A model generated the notes under the pieces. That model was not told the DNA's origin. It ran no database searches and saw nothing but the letters and a program-made list of their open reading frames with translations. DNA of 64,000 nt from Amphibalanus amphitrite (Eukaryota; Arthropoda; Thecostraca; Balanomorpha; Balanidae). The position numbers were made by a program, and so were the translations under genes. Position 1 is the stretch's first letter, and each line of letters opens with the position of its first letter. The DNA lies in assembly GCF_019059575.1 (NCBI RefSeq), contig NW_024881784.1, positions 558,001 to 622,000 on the forward strand, written 5' to 3'. This document shows positions 23,498-36,277 of the stretch, piece by piece.

Positions 23498-26320
23498 TTT
23501 CGGAGCATAGGCGTAGGAACAGGGGGGGCCAGGTGGGCAAGTGCCCACCCACTTTTCGAGGTGGGGGGGCCAACCATGTGTTTTGGCCCACCCACTTTTT
23601 ACTCGAGGCCCCTCGTCTCGATTTGAGAGGACGTCGTCGCCTTCCAGAATAAACAAACTCGGTAAAAATAAGTTCCACGAATCCCCACGGACTCCAAGGG
23701 GCCGTGATGGATCCAAGGAGGCCCTCTGTTCATACTTGTCAGTCGAAGTCCCTGAGACTGATGGCCTGAGAGACCCTAGTGGATCTGAGGAGGCCCCAAT
23801 ATCCACTGCATCTGGGGAGGCCCCTGACACTGGCGGTCTGGGAGGCCCCTCTATCCACACTAGTCAGAGGTCTGAGACTGGTGGTCTGGGAGGCCCCTCC
23901 ATCCACACTAGTCAGAATAGGCCCCTGGCACTGGCGGTCTAGCCGAGGCCCCCTACCCTCACTAGTCAGAGGAGGCCCCTCTATCCTCAATAGTCAGAAG
24001 AGGCCCCTGAGACTGATGGTCTGGGAGGCCTATCCATCTACACTTTAGTCAGAGGAGGCCCCTGAGACTGATGACCTGAGAGGCCCTTATAAGCACACCA
24101 GGCAGAAGAGGCCCATGAGACTGATAGACTGAGAGGCCCTTCTATTCATACTGACCACAGGGGACCCCCAAAACTTTCGGTCTGGGAGGTCCCTCAATCC
24201 GGCACCAGTCAGAAGAGTCCCCTGAGAGTGATGGCCTGGGAAGCCCTTATATTCACACTAGGGAGAGGAGGCCCCTGAGACTGATGGTATGAGAGGCCCT
24301 CATATTCACACCAGTCAGAAGAGGCCCCCGAGGCTGATGGCTGTGAGGCCCTTCTGTTCATATAACTGGCCACTGGAGGCCCCTGAAACCGGTGGTCTGG
24401 GAGGTCCCTATGTATATCCACACTAGTCAAAAGAGGCCCCTGAGACAGATGGTTTGAGAGGCTCTTATATTCATACCGGCCACAAGAGGCCCCTGAGACT
24501 GATAGTCAGAGAGGTCCACTCCTAATGAATCTGAGGGGGCCCTCTATCCACATTTACACTTTTCTAGGGAGGCCCCCGAGACTGATGGCCTGAGAGGCCC
24601 TTTTATTTATACTGTCCACAGGAGCCCCCTGAGATTAATGGTCTGAGAGGCTCTTCTATTTATACTAACCAGAGGAGGCCCCTAGGATTGATGGTCTAAC
24701 AGGCCCTTCCATTTATACTAGCCAGAGAAGGCCCATGAGACGGATGGTCTGAGAGGCTCTTCTATTCAAACTAGGCAGATGAGGCCCCTGAGAATGATAG
24801 TCCGAAGAGCATTGCGGCGGCAACTGGCCGTGGCCATCTTTCGGCTCGGTAGGGCCCCACAGAGCTCATGAGAGCACCTCAAGGGCTCCTAAGTAGACAC
24901 GCTTATGCCCATAAGGGTGCCACGCCGGCTTCTGAAGGCTCCTTGTAGGCATCTAAGGGCCCTTTCCGGCCTCTAACGGCTCCACCCGCCTCACGCCTGT
25001 GATGGCTTCACACCAGTGTTTATGAGCGCCACACAGCGGCGCCTTTGAGGGTCATACTACATAGTGTCTCTTAGGGCCCTATATTGGTGGCTCTGGGGGC
25101 CCCACACCGGCTCCTCTGTGGGTCGCCACACCTGCGCATCTCAAGGCTCTATAGGTACATCTGAAGGACCCACACCGACACCTCTGAGGGCCCCACACCA
25201 GTATCTCGGAGCTCTGAAGGCCCCACACCGGTGACTCTGAGGACTCACCGGCTCCTGAGAACGCCATGTTGATGTCTAACGGCTCCACAAGGCCACTGAA
25301 GGCACCACACAAGCTCTCACTGAGCTCTTATGTCCATGTACCGGCCTCTGAGAGATTTAAGCCAGCGCATTCATAGAGTCCACACCAGCAATTGTAAGGG
25401 CTTCACATTGAAGTATCTGAGGGTTCCACACCGGTGTCTCTAAGGGCCACATACCGGGCACCGGCATCTCTGAGGGCCCCATACCGGCATCTCCGAGGGT
25501 CCACATCTGGCGGGCACCCATCAGCGACTGAAGGTCCCACACTGTCGACTCCGAGAGCGCCATCTGCGTCTGGGAGCACCATGCCCTCTCGAAGAACCAC
25601 AGCGGCTCCTCCGTACGAAAGATGGGTGTCTGCATGCCAAAGGGGAGCGGTTCTGAGACAGTAGGGCACCTACGTGTAATAGAGGGGCGCCTATGAAGCC
25701 CATAGGGGCGCCTCAATGCGAAAGAGGGGCGCCTCTGAGGCATACATATATGGGCGTCCACATACAATAGAGGTCTGCAAATTGCAATTGATCAATGCCA
25801 TGGGGGTGCATTCATAAGAAACAGGGGCGCCGGCATGGCAAAGAGAGGCGCCTTCAAGTGTCCATAAAAGAGAGACGCCTATGACAAGCGCACATTGTAT
25901 GCGACAACGGGGCGACTGTGGGACCTATAGGGATGTCTCTGATGACTATGCATAGGGCGCTTATATGCCAAAGAGGGCGCCTATGAAGCTAATGGGGGCA
26001 CCTGGGAAACGAGGAAGACATTTGTGTAAGGGTTTTCAGGGGTCATGCGCCGTTTGCGGCAAATAGATTCTAAAAAAATCGGAGGGGGAATAAGTTTTAA
26101 AAATGGTGCGGACTTTCCGCACTGTTCGCTTAAGCGGTTACGCCCCTGGGTACATCTGCCCGATCTCAGAAGCTAGATTTGGAGGTCATACTTGAAAGCA
26201 GCCAGCAGGACGAGGCAAAAGTTGGAGGCCCCTGAAAATAGGAGGCCCCCTGGAAAAGGAGGCCCCTTGACAGAGTGGCCCACCCACTTTTCATGACGTT
26301 CCTACGCCCGTGTTTCGGAG
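23498..26320. mobile_element. hAT-like element filled with minisatellite arrays
   Basis: The ends are CATAGGCGTAGGAAC (23506) and the inverse GTTCCTACGCCCGTG (to 26312), flanked by a perfect 8-bp duplication TTTCGGAG (23498-23505, 26313-26320). The 2807-bp interior has no transposase. It is three degenerate tandem arrays: GAGGCCCCTGAGACTGATGG units (about 23640-24820), GAGGGCCCCACACCGG units (about 24880-25560) and GAGGGGCGCCTATGAAG units (about 25640-26010). Near both ends the motif GCCCACCCACTTTT recurs. The ends match the small element at 27619-27856. Long stop-free frames on both strands are caused by the repeats. Confidence 0.8.
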
Positions 26321-27340
26321 CGTTCCTTAAAAATAAAGATGCTATTTAAAATTCGAGAAAAAATGTTCAGGCTCATTGCCATTATCTCACTAGATCTTTC
26401 TTCGATATAAGTAATAGGTTCAGCTTGTTGATCTGATCGAAGAAATGCCTACCGTAAACCCATTTCCAAGGCCTCGTAAGAATACAACAGTAACCGACTG
26501 CACAAGATAATGTTATCGGTCTGAATAATGGTCTGGATCAGACTGGCCTTCCACTTCCGAGCTCGATGGCAGCACAACCAATCGAGGAAGACCGGCTCCT
26601 TGATCACTGGCTGAGCAGCGAGCAGCCGGTGCTCCCTAGTCCCTCTTGTGCAGATCAGCAGTCACCCGCCGCCGCGCCGGCTCAGACCGTCACACGATAT
26701 AGGGACCGTCCCGTCCCGTCCCGACTCATCGCGACAAGAGGAAACCGCGTGTTCTGGTACAACCATAAACTTGTTACCTTTTCCGGTCTTTGAAATGCCA
26801 CCCGTCAAGGACCACTGGCAAAATTTCTCATTTAGCTGATCACTTCTTGGACCAGCGGAAACAATACATGGAGAGGAATATCTAATTTAATCGAGAAAAT
26901 GTGTGGAAGTGAAATCTCCAACAACGCCCGAATAAATGCCAAGGAATGTCTGCAATAGATTTAGGTACAGTGATGATTATGTGGTGACAATAGGGACTCG
27001 TTTTTCTTTTCCACACGTGCTTATGTATCTCATCCGCAAACGAAAGCAAAACAGCATATTTCATCCGGATGAGCCAGTTATCGTATAAATTAATATCCAA
27101 TTGGTCAATCTATAATTCGAAATCATCCCGATATTCCATTCACTGTCTGTTCTAAAAATTTCATTAATCATTCGAAAAAAAACTCAAATCGCACTGATAA
27201 ATGTAGCGTAATCCCTAGGTGCCTTATAAAAATTGCTACATTGTCTGTGCGCAGCAGGACAACAGAGCATTCTTCAGTGCCCTCGCAGCTCGATTTCTAA
27301 ATATTTTATCCAGTAGAGGCATAGGTAAGTAAGAATTGGG
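26321..27340. other. Intergenic stretch, nothing recognised
   Basis: This is mixed-composition sequence. A short CCCGTCCCGT run lies at about 26705. No gene is supported. Confidence 0.35.
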
Positions 27341-27354
27341 TAAGGTTACGCCAT

Positions 27355-27425
27355 CGGGTCGGCGCTCCGGGTTTCGAACTTCACGCGATCCCGTTACCAC
27401 ATCCGGCCATCCCGGACGCTCACAG
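27355..27425 (-). repeat. tRNA-derived SINE-like sequence
   Basis: On the minus strand a B-box-like GAAGTTCGAAACCC follows an A-box-like GGCCGGATGTGGTAACGG at tRNA-like spacing. Pairing is too poor for a working tRNA, so a SINE head is the better reading. Confidence 0.35.
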
Positions 27426-27547
27426 AAAAAAGAACACCAACTATCGGGCATTGCGTGACGGAACGAAATAATTAGCTGAGCAAAGCAAATAACAATCTCA
27501 CTGATCAGACATCGCAAACAATGCGGCTGAGAGCACTAGAAAGAGTT

Positions 27548-27961
27548 TGTGGTGCCATAGGCGGCGGAACGGAGAGGGCACCGGGGCGCCGTGCCCCCCT
27601 TTGATTTTGGCATTTTAACATGGGCGTAGGAACCTCACGAAAAGTGGGGGGGCCAGCGAAACTTCAATGTCACTTTGTGGGAGCCCCAATACCCCTATGA
27701 AGAAATTCTTTGCAGTTTTGTGCTCATCTCACCTTGCTGAACGATTTCCTGCTCTTAGTTTTGTATTTGAATCAAAAATAAAGATTTTACTTTGAAAAAT
27801 GTCTGAAAAGTGGGGGGGCCATGGCCCCCCCGGCCCCCCCTGTTCCTACGCCTATGCATTTTAACATCACCCCTATGGGCGTTGCATGAAAAGAATGGGA
27901 CCAAAAGTTGGCAGTGCCCCCCCCCCCCCTTTGAAGGTGTTCCGCCGCTACTGTGTGGTGC
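27548..27961. mobile_element. hAT-like MITE (CATAGGCGGCGGAAC ends), interrupted
   Basis: The ends CATAGGCGGCGGAAC (27556) and GTTCCGCCGCTACTG (to 27953) lie between perfect 8-bp duplications TGTGGTGC (27548-27555 and 27954-27961). A second hAT-like MITE (27619-27856) sits inside. The same element without that insert occurs at 61460-61606 and supplies the empty site. Confidence 0.85.
27611..27864. mobile_element. Nested 238-bp hAT-like MITE
   Basis: The ends CATGGGCGTAGGAAC (27619) and GTTCCTACGCCTATG (to 27856) are flanked by the 8-bp duplication CATTTTAA. The related element at 61460 has a single CATTTTAA at the same point. The ends are those of the 2.8-kb element at 23506, so both belong to one family. 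Confidence 0.88.
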
Positions 27962-29078
27962 GACTCTAACGTCACAAGTAGATACTTTTCTGATAACTAG
28001 CAGTCAGCAGTACATAGGTAAAACATAGCACAGACCGTGCCTTATAAATTACAAAGCATACCTACAATTTGGCGGATTTTTTACACGGCCGCTTTTGGTT
28101 GATAAAGTACAACAGTAAAAGACTAGAGTGAAAACAGCCGAGTCTGATCATTTGCAGTGGAGACAAATGTTTGGGGTAAACGGTTACATAATCTGGACAA
28201 GGCTGCTTATGAAATCAGTAGGGAAATACATGTAATCTGGTGTAGAAAAGACAAGAAGAGAGCACAGACAGACGTACAGACAATGCCCTGCCGTATACCG
28301 GCTCATCTGGCACCAGCAAGGGAAAGTGGTCAATCGGCTGTAATGGAATGCAAGGTCCGCAGAATTAAGCCAAAGCACCCTTCACATTTCCGGAAGGAAC
28401 TGGTTCCGCGTGTTTCAGTGCACGCAGGGATTGACGAACTCTGACCAGTTGCATTAGCCTGCCTTCAAACTGGTCTGGATTGTCTATTCGTCAGTAAAGC
28501 CAGAATATGTATGAAAGAGAGTGGGCCGTGGGCGACGCTTCAAATTTCTTACATATCGGCTTTTGAATGGGTTTTTATCTCCAATGCTTGCTACTCGCTT
28601 CACCTTTTCTTGTCAAAACGACAAACATCAGTGGACAATGAAGAAACTGTATACCTAATATCTTTGGGACAATAACTCATCGCCTTATAATCCCATCGGG
28701 GCAATAACTCATTCCAATTACCGGGCTCTATGTGGACTTCACGCCCAACGCTTTGGGTACTGGGATAGGGCTATTGAAGGGCGAGTGGATGCTTCCATTT
28801 CCAGCTTGACTCGCAGTTACATTTTTAAGGCGCAACATAAGTTTTGACGTTGTCTGAAGCCTCCACAAGTCATCTTTATATGTGTTACAGAAAGTATGAG
28901 AAATCCGTTAGTTTGCAACGACCCTAGGGTCGTTGCAACCACCTTAGGGTCGTTGCAACCACCCTAGTTTGTATGTGAAATCGACGATGCATTAGGCGCC
29001 TCATTCAATCGCTGCATTTATAACATCCTTTTTTTGCTAAATGATGACGTTAGGTGACCTGGAATGATGCATTTATAT
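27962..29078. other. Intergenic stretch
   Basis: No supported gene. At 28915-28972 the unit GGTCGTTGCAACCACC is repeated about three times beside the palindrome CGACCCTAGGGTCG. Confidence 0.4.
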
Positions 29079-29291
29079 TTAAGTTTTAGTGCCGATATCG
29101 CCCACATGTTGTTGTCGATCCTCCCACAGGTTTTGCTGGAGGATCTCACGCAGGTTTTTAATGGGATTTAAGTGGGCATTGTCATCCGATGACTCCTCTT
29201 TCACCCAGGGGTACTTCTCGTTGCCACGGAAGAATTGTTGGTCGCGCTGCAGTTCCATCCTCCTCGGGGTGATTTTCGACCTCTCATATAC
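29079..29291 (-). CDS. Candidate 3'-terminal exon, unknown protein
   Basis: From an AG acceptor at 29293-29292, 70 codons run open to a TAA at 29079-29081. The peptide contains MELQRDQQFFRGNEKYPWVK and then LNPIKNLREILQQNLWEDR. Composition is protein-like and much more GC-balanced than its surroundings. LNPIxNL recalls the SPDLNPIENLW motif of Tc1-type transposases, so a transposase relic is one reading. It could also be the last exon of an unrecognised gene. No other exon was found. Confidence 0.35.
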   Translation of the reverse strand, partial: VYERSKITPRRMELQRDQQFFRGNEKYPWVKEESSDDNAHLNPIKNLREILQQNLWEDRQQHVGDIGTKT

Positions 29292-30147
29292 CTATGTACA
29301 TATAACAGTTATGTTGCATACCTGCTAAGTGTCAGGCTCAGTCTTGGGTGAGATCTCGTGATGCTATCACTGCTCTTTTACCGGACGCTGTGTTACAAGA
29401 ATCGTCGAGTGAAAATTTTGAGGGCAAATATTATTTTTATCTCCAATGTGAGAAAACGTGAGAAATAAAAGTTCCCATTGCATTCAACTGTGTTGAATGC
29501 GAAATCGGTCATCACCAGAATGACCAACGTAACTACAACAAAGGATACAACTCGCACTAAAACTAAAGCCTCAGATTAGCGTCATGGCCGTGCCAAAATG
29601 ATCAACCACCCCAAACATTTGTTTCACACGTATAAACAAGATGGAAACAATTTCTACCAATATGAAATTCTCTTGCAGTGCATCATATTGCTAAATATAT
29701 CTACAGCCGGGCCCCAGGAGCAGATAGTGCCGGGGTGCCGGCAGCCCGCCAGAAATTCATGGTAATATGTCGTCAGGATCGCGATCAGTTTGCTCTTCCA
29801 ATATGTCAAACGGCGTTTCAGTTATTGTCCTTCCCGGTTCGAGTTGGCGGGTGGCCGCCGTGAGACTTTCACTCTCACCGGGCTCGCTGCCGGCGGTGCC
29901 TGCACGAGCCGTTTTTATTCAGACTCGAGAATGCTTCATCCCCCCCGCTCCGGTATCTGGTAAAAAATCGCGTATCTGAGCCTGCTCGCGCCAAACTGGA
30001 TCTTGAGCGGCCGAAAGGAGGCCGCGGTGACGGGCGGACGCTCACTTTCGCGACGGGGGGCGCTGACGGTGCCGCAGAGAAACCGCCCCGCTCCCGTGGC
30101 CAAAACCGGAAGGGCCACTGCACGACGCCGGCCGGCGGCGAGGGTAC
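29292..30147. other. Upstream region of the large secreted-protein gene
   Basis: The AT-rich left part shows nothing. From about 29900 it becomes strongly GC/CpG-rich, leading into the promoter. Confidence 0.4.
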
Positions 30148-30185
30148 ATTTATGGCCGGCGCCGGACGCATCTCCAGTCAGTGTG
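30147..30185 (+). promoter_or_regulatory. TATA-like box and initiator of the large secreted-protein gene
   Basis: A TATA-like CATTTATGG (30147-30155) lies about 30 bp before TCAGT (30178-30182), the arthropod initiator consensus. Transcription would start near 30180, giving a 5' leader of about 100 nt before the ATG at 30281. Confidence 0.5.
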
Positions 30186-30280
30186 TGAGTGAGCCCGGCG
30201 GCGACCGGAGCCGAGAGCGAGACAAACGGACAGAGCTGCCAGCGGAGCGCCACCGGCAGCGAGTGCCGAGAGGCCGCACC

Positions 30281-33200
30281 ATGACCAAGGTGACCACCGC
30301 AGTGCCGCCGAGGGAGTGTGCGGGTGGAGACTGGTGACACACAGCTGCCGAGGGCTGCCACAGCTCGTGCGAAGGCCGTGTGCTTCGATAGTGCTTCATG
30401 TGCATTTCTTCCTACTGCAGATAAGAAGGCAGTTGCCGGTTGGAAGGATAATTATTGACAACTGTGTGCCTATAGGAATCTAACGTGACTAATTCGATAA
30501 TGTATGAGGTTAACAATTAAATTTCGACTCATTGTAATGAAGTGCAGAGTAGCATAACTGCATGTAGCGTTTAGTAGTGCTTTTAAACATACTGCGAACG
30601 ATTGATTGTAGTCGTTTTAACCAGACCTCGTTAAGCTTGTAATTGATTAAAACATTAGCTTTAGGTACTCTGTGAAGGTTTGTCATAGCTAATGCAATTG
30701 TTCCAAGAGCTCACACCAGAATGTTCGGGCAATGATGGCTAAGTTTGGACAGACACTCAAAACACAAAAGATAAAATAAGAATAAGAAATATATAGGGGG
30801 ACGAGAAATTAGGCGATGTCTTAACTATCTGACATTACATTACATAGCATAATATATGTACTGTGTCATATGAACAGTCACGCAATAGGTTTCTTCTATC
30901 TATCATCGTCTCCATTTGCCGCAATGACTGATTGCTGATGAAGCATTGTGTCTGCCCGCAGAGGAGCCTGGCCGCCCTGATAGCGGCGGGGCTGGTGGCC
31001 GCCTGCGCGGCGGCCGAGCCGTCCGCCGCCGACACCTCTCTGCCCAGCGACTCCAAAATGGACCGCATGCTGGTGGGCTGGGACGCCTCGGCGCTGGCAG
31101 ACATGCCCGCGGCCGCTCCGGTCGCCCGCGAGGACCGCAAGACGGACCGCACGCTCGGACTCGCCGCCGCCTACTACGCCTACCAAAACCTGCCGGGCGT
31201 GGACTTCTTGCGGCGGGAAGACTCTGCTGCCCTGGGAGGCGGCCTCATGCTCTCTAGAAACGACGAGGAAGGCTTTACCAGGGTGGGCGGAGGCGCTCCA
31301 GCCGGGCCGCAGGAGCGCAGCGGCGGCAAAGGACACGGACAGGCTCACGGTCGTCAGCACGGGTTTGGGCCGCGCCCGAGGCCCGCCAGCCACGGCGGGT
31401 ACCCGGGCCCAGTGCCGGGATCTCACTACGGCGGCCAGCCGCAGGGTGGAATTGGTCTCGGCGCGCACGGAGCCGGAGGACACGGCAAGTACCCCGCGGC
31501 AATTAAAGGCCCCTCTCACTACGGAGGGGGTCCGGGAGGTCACGGCAAGTACCCCGCGGCAATTAAAGGCCCCTCTCACTACGGAGGAGGGCGTCCGGGA
31601 GGGCGCGGCCACGGAAAGGGACGTCCAGGACATGGACCCGGAGGGCGCCCGGGAGGATTCGGTCTAGGAGGACGTCCGGGAGGACACGGCTTTGGAGGAC
31701 GCCCGAAAGGACATGGTCACGGCGGAGGACGCCCAGGCGGAATCGGATTCGGAGGGCACCCGAAAGGACCAGGTTTCGGAGGACACCCGAAAGGACGCGG
31801 CCACGGAGGAGGGTACCCGGCGCCCGTTAAGGGCTCGTCTCATTACGGAGGAGGACGCCCGGGAGGTCACGGCAAGTACCCCGCGGCAATTAAAGGCCCC
31901 TCTCACTACGGAGGAGGACACGGTCACGGCGGAGCCGGCGGCGGCGGAGGAAAGTACCCAGCTGCCCTGAAGGGCCCGTCTCACTATGGAGGGGGACACT
32001 CGGGAGGGCACGGTCACGGAAAGTACCCAGCACCCGTGCAGGGCCCGTCTCACTACGGCGCTCCGGCTCACCCTGCTCCGATTCACCCCGCACCGGTTCA
32101 TCCCGCCCCGGTTCACCCCGCACCTGTTCATCCCGCTCCGGTTCATCCCGCTCCGGTTCACCCCGTTCCAGTCCACCCTGCTCCGGTGCCCGGCCACGGC
32201 ATTCCCAGACATCCCCAGCCTAAGGGCGCCCCGGTTCACCCAGCACCCGTGCATGGCCATGACGCCCCCAGGCACCCGGCGCCTCACGCCGCCTTCGCCG
32301 ACGACCAGCACTCCGGGTTCGGTCCGCCCAAGAACGCCATCTCTCTGCCCGGCCCCGTGATTGAATCAGCAGGAGAGGTCAGAGGTCACCACGGCGGAGG
32401 GCCTGGCCCGGTCCACCCGCCACCCGTCGGCCGACCCCACCAGGACAGCGGCCGGCCGCAGCACGACGTCGGTCCCGTTCACCCAGTCCCGACGCCGCAG
32501 TTCTCCGGAGGCCGGCCACCGGCCCCTCAGGGCGGATTCGTTCCCAGTATAAGTCATCAGGCTCCCCAGATCCCGCCAATTTTCCGGGACGATGTCCAGG
32601 TAAACCCGCAGTTTCCTCCCTCGCCACCACCGCCGTCTCAGTTCTCCTCTAAGCCGCCACCGCAGTTCCATAGCCAGTTCAGCTCGCCGCCTCCCCCTGC
32701 ACACCCGAGCCCGTCCCCGCCGTTTGGCACTCAGTTCCAGCAGGACCAGACCAGCTTCAGTCTCGGACCGGTCCGCTCACCGTCCGTGCAGGTCGGCTCC
32801 TCCGAGATCGGCCACTCCAGCTCACTGGGAGCCATCCGCGAGGTGTCCGGTCCCGTCTTCTCCCAGCAGGCTGGCATCGTCTCCAACAACCTTGGTCCCC
32901 TGCGGGAGGTATCCCGACCGAGCCAGCCGCAGGGCTTCAACCGGCAGCCCAAGTTCAACAGTCAGCTCAGCTCTGCCAACGAGATTGTCCGACCAGTCGA
33001 GTCTGCGAACCTCGGACCGGTGAGGGAGACTGCCGGTCCCGTTACCAGCCAGACCGCCGCCGACGGAGCCGGCTCCCCACTGCTGCAGTCACAGACGGTG
33101 GCCGACCTGCTGGGCGGACCGGCCTACGAGTATACGCAGCCCGCGGCCGAGCCAGTAGCCGCTGACAGCGACGGGGCGCCGCTCTACGGCAGCGCCGGCT

Positions 33201-35977
33201 CGGCGGCCGCCAACCGCGTACCCGCTCCCGTCGGCAGCAGCGACGAAGTCGTCTTGGTGGACGAAGACGGATGGCAGCCAATGAACGACGCCCCGACTCA
33301 CAGCCTGAGCGCGAGCCGACCGGTCGGAGGACAGTTCGTCTCCCAGTCGGGCCCTACGGTTTCTCTGTCCGATCCGGTACCTGTGCCCAACAGTCTGGGT
33401 TTCGTCGGGCAGTCCCTGTCAGAGCCCAAGGAGATCCCCAGCACTCTCGCTCTAACAGGAGACTCGCTCTCTAACGCCAGACCAGTTCCCAGTCCTATTG
33501 GCCTCACTGGAAATGTTCTATCCGACGCACGGCCGGTCTCCGGCAGCTCTGGTTTTGCCGGCCAGTCACTGTCGCAGCCACGGCCGATCGGCGCTCCTCA
33601 GCCGGTGGGCCGTCTGCCGATCGACGTCAGCGCTGCTCTGAGTGACACCAACGCCAACAATGGCCTCTACCTGCCGCCACCGCGCGCCGCTACCGCTAGC
33701 GGCGTCATCAACCCGCCCATCCACATCAACACGGGCCGCGGCGGTGGCGGCTCTCAGCCATCCTCCGATGCCGGCTTACTGGACCTCTACAGCTCCGGAT
33801 CGTCTGGAGCACCAACCGTGGCTCAGGTGCTGCTCTCCGTGGCTGAAGACGACAGAGCAGCGGACGAAGAAGACGACGCCGACATCAGCGCGTCTAGCAG
33901 TGTTACCAGCGGCGTGGTGGCCACAGCGGAAGAGGAGGAAGAGAAGAAGTCAGAGAGCAAAAATGGAGTTCGGAGACCCGGCCGGGGGCGAGCCATCCTC
34001 AGTAAACCAAACCAGACCACCTCTTCCGAGAGGGTTAAGTTTTCTGGAAGACGAAGGCCTGTCGTCAACGCAAACATACAGCCACGTAACCCGAACGTGG
34101 TTCGTGTTCCCACCAGCAGCCCCGCAGCCACAACACTTCCATCAGGTCTCAGCGGCCCTGTCAGCAGCGCCCTGGCCAACCTCTCTGCACGTATGAAGGC
34201 GCGTGAGCAGGCCCGTCGCCGCGGGCCGGCTTCTGCCACGGCGGTCTCTATCGTTAGCGTGTCCTCGACGGCGACCACCCGCACAGTACTGAGCCCCACC
34301 ACGACGCAGGCGCTGCCACTCCGGGTCACATCCATCACCTCCACCGTGTCGGTGGGAGTCACCTCCGCCACCACTTCACCGAGCGGCAGCTCTGCGGCCA
34401 CCACCAGGGTGTTCCGAGGCAGCACGTTCACCATCTCACCGACCAGGACGCTGCAGATCGCACAGGCCACGTCGACACGGTCATCGTTTGTCCCCGTCAG
34501 CAGCCTGCCCCCAGCGACGTTCAGTCCCCAGCCGACGTCAACCACTCTCAGGAGCCCGCAGTCAACCACAACGACCAGTTTCGTGCAGCCGACGCTCTCC
34601 TTCAGTCTGTCCAGTCCCACTCCCGCAGCATTCAGCCGCTCACAGCCGAGCCCCACGGTCTTCAGCCGTCCGCTGACGACGTCTTCAACGTTCAGCCGCC
34701 CCCGTCCGACTCCCACCGCCTTCCGGGCGACGACGTCCACCGGCTGGCGGTTCGCGCACCGTCCCATCAGCTGGAGCTTCTCCGCCGCAACGGACGACGA
34801 TAAGGGCACCCTGTCGGTGACCCGCGGAGGCGACCAGTCCAACACCGTCTTCAGCTCCGAGGACAACTCATCTTCTGAGAACAAGGCTAACGTTGGAGCA
34901 GTCGCCACCACCGTCACCAACTCACCAGCGCCTGCGACGAAACCCTCTCCAACGCCGACGATCTCCCTGTCCCAGACCACTACCACCACGGCTCCAGCCA
35001 GTCTCGAGCTAGCAGCAACCATCCCGACGATCAGCAGCTCGGACAACTCTCTGGATAGCAAAAACGAGTGGGAGGGCGGCTTCTCTCCCAGCCTGACCCC
35101 CGCCAGTCAGCCTCAGGGAGCAGTGAGCACGTCCTTCCCCAGCATCACTCTGCAGGCAACCGTTACAGACGAGGTTCCGGCGGTGACGGAGACATCCTCT
35201 GTTGAGGCGACGTCTGCCACTCCTGTCACACCTTCCCCTACCACCAGTCCGTTCAACGTCCGCCGGCCGTCCCGCGGCAGGAGGCCCGGCAGTCGGCGCA
35301 GGTTCAGGCCCAGCGCTGCACGGACGCCCTTCAGCAAGAAGGAAACCAACACCCCCGTTTTCAAAGTCGGGTTCAAGCAGCAGCCTGTGAAGCCGCGGAA
35401 GCCGTTCACTAACGCTGCCCAGCTGAGACCTACCGCCAACACTGACACCCCGGTAGAACCACTTTCCACTGAAGCTGAGGAAACTACCCCCACCAGCCAG
35501 CCGGAGGTGGAATCCACCGACGCGCCGACGCCCGAGACAACCCCGGCTACAGTGAGCACCACACCACGGGTCTCCCAGCGAGGTCAGCGCTGGGGCCAGC
35601 GTAAGGGTGTGCGGGCCCGCGGCCAGCGGCGCTACCAGGGCCGGCGGAGGTACTTTACCACCACCGAGGCTCCCGAAAAGAGCGGCGAAGTCGCAGCTCA
35701 GTCCACCGGTACCGCCGTCATCGGACAGACCACGCCCAGGACCATCCGCATCCGGCGCAAGAAGCTGATCCGCAGGAAGAAGCCGGCCGCGCTGAAGAAG
35801 GAGGAGCCGGAGGCGGAGGAGGAAGACGAGGAGGCGGGTACCCAGAGCGCTAGCCGCACGCGCTCGCAGCCGCCGTCCGGTCGCCGACGCCCGTTCCGTC
35901 GGGGTGGGCCGTCGTTCCGGCGCCGGAGGCGGTTTAGGGGCGACCAGCAGGGGGATGATGACGCAGAGGAGCAGTAG
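30281..35977 (+). CDS. Large secreted low-complexity Gly/His/Pro/Ser/Thr/Arg-rich protein
   Basis: Exon 1 codes for three residues (30281-30289, ATG in a good CACCATGA context). Exon 2 runs 30962-35977 after the acceptor GCCCGCAG. The joined start, MTKRSLAALIAAGLVAACAA, is a clear signal peptide split by a phase-0 intron, as is usual in arthropod cuticle genes. The product has about 1674 residues. Residues 120-370 are Gly/His-rich with seven SHYGG repeats, three of them identical as KYPAAIKGPSHYGG. At about 372-413 is an HPAPV repeat, then Pro-rich sequence to about 590. LGPVRE repeats follow at about 600-700. An acidic block lies near 965-1000 and a mucin-like Ser/Thr/Pro region at about 1050-1420. 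The C-terminal 240 residues are Arg-rich with acidic patches. No chitin-binding R&R domain, cysteine pattern or membrane segment is seen. A structural extracellular or cuticle-matrix role is inference. The donor AAG/GTGACC is weak, so the exon 1 boundary is the least certain part. Confidence 0.7.
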
Positions 35978-36271
35978 AAAAGACTCAGCACTTAACTGGG
36001 ATGCAGTAGACCAATAATGATCCCAGCGAACTGATGAATCACGTCATAGGCCCGTGGTGGTATCACGAGTCATGACTTCGCCTTTTGTACCGGTCTGATG
36101 TAAGCGTCAGATATTGTTAATTGTCCGTACCCTGGACATTTTGTATTCCAGTGTTGCAAGCCTGCAGGGCCATTAACATGTGCTGTTTGTTGTTGCTGTA
36201 TGGTACCGGAATTGTTATTGTTATGTGCCTATTTAAACATGTTTACATGTGCTGTATGAAGAGGTGTTTGA

Positions 36272-36277
36272 AATAAA
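36272..36277 (+). terminator. Poly(A) signal of the large secreted-protein gene
   Basis: AATAAA lies 295 nt after the stop codon, within an AT-rich trailer. Confidence 0.6.

Noticed and set aside
23492..25767. Frames of 80-136 residues on both strands at 23.5-25.8 kb
   Set aside because: They come from degenerate GC-rich tandem repeats within a hAT-like element, with no consistent frame or domain.
28915..28972. Possible CRISPR-like or tandem regulatory repeat (GGTCGTTGCAACCACC)
   Set aside because: There are only about three units without unique spacers; this is a eukaryotic tandem duplication.
30896..35991. Long minus-strand and alternate-frame ORFs over 30.9-36.0 kb (up to 412 residues)
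   Set aside because: They are shadows of the GC-rich low-complexity gene on +, which has a promoter, signal peptide and poly(A) signal in agreement.
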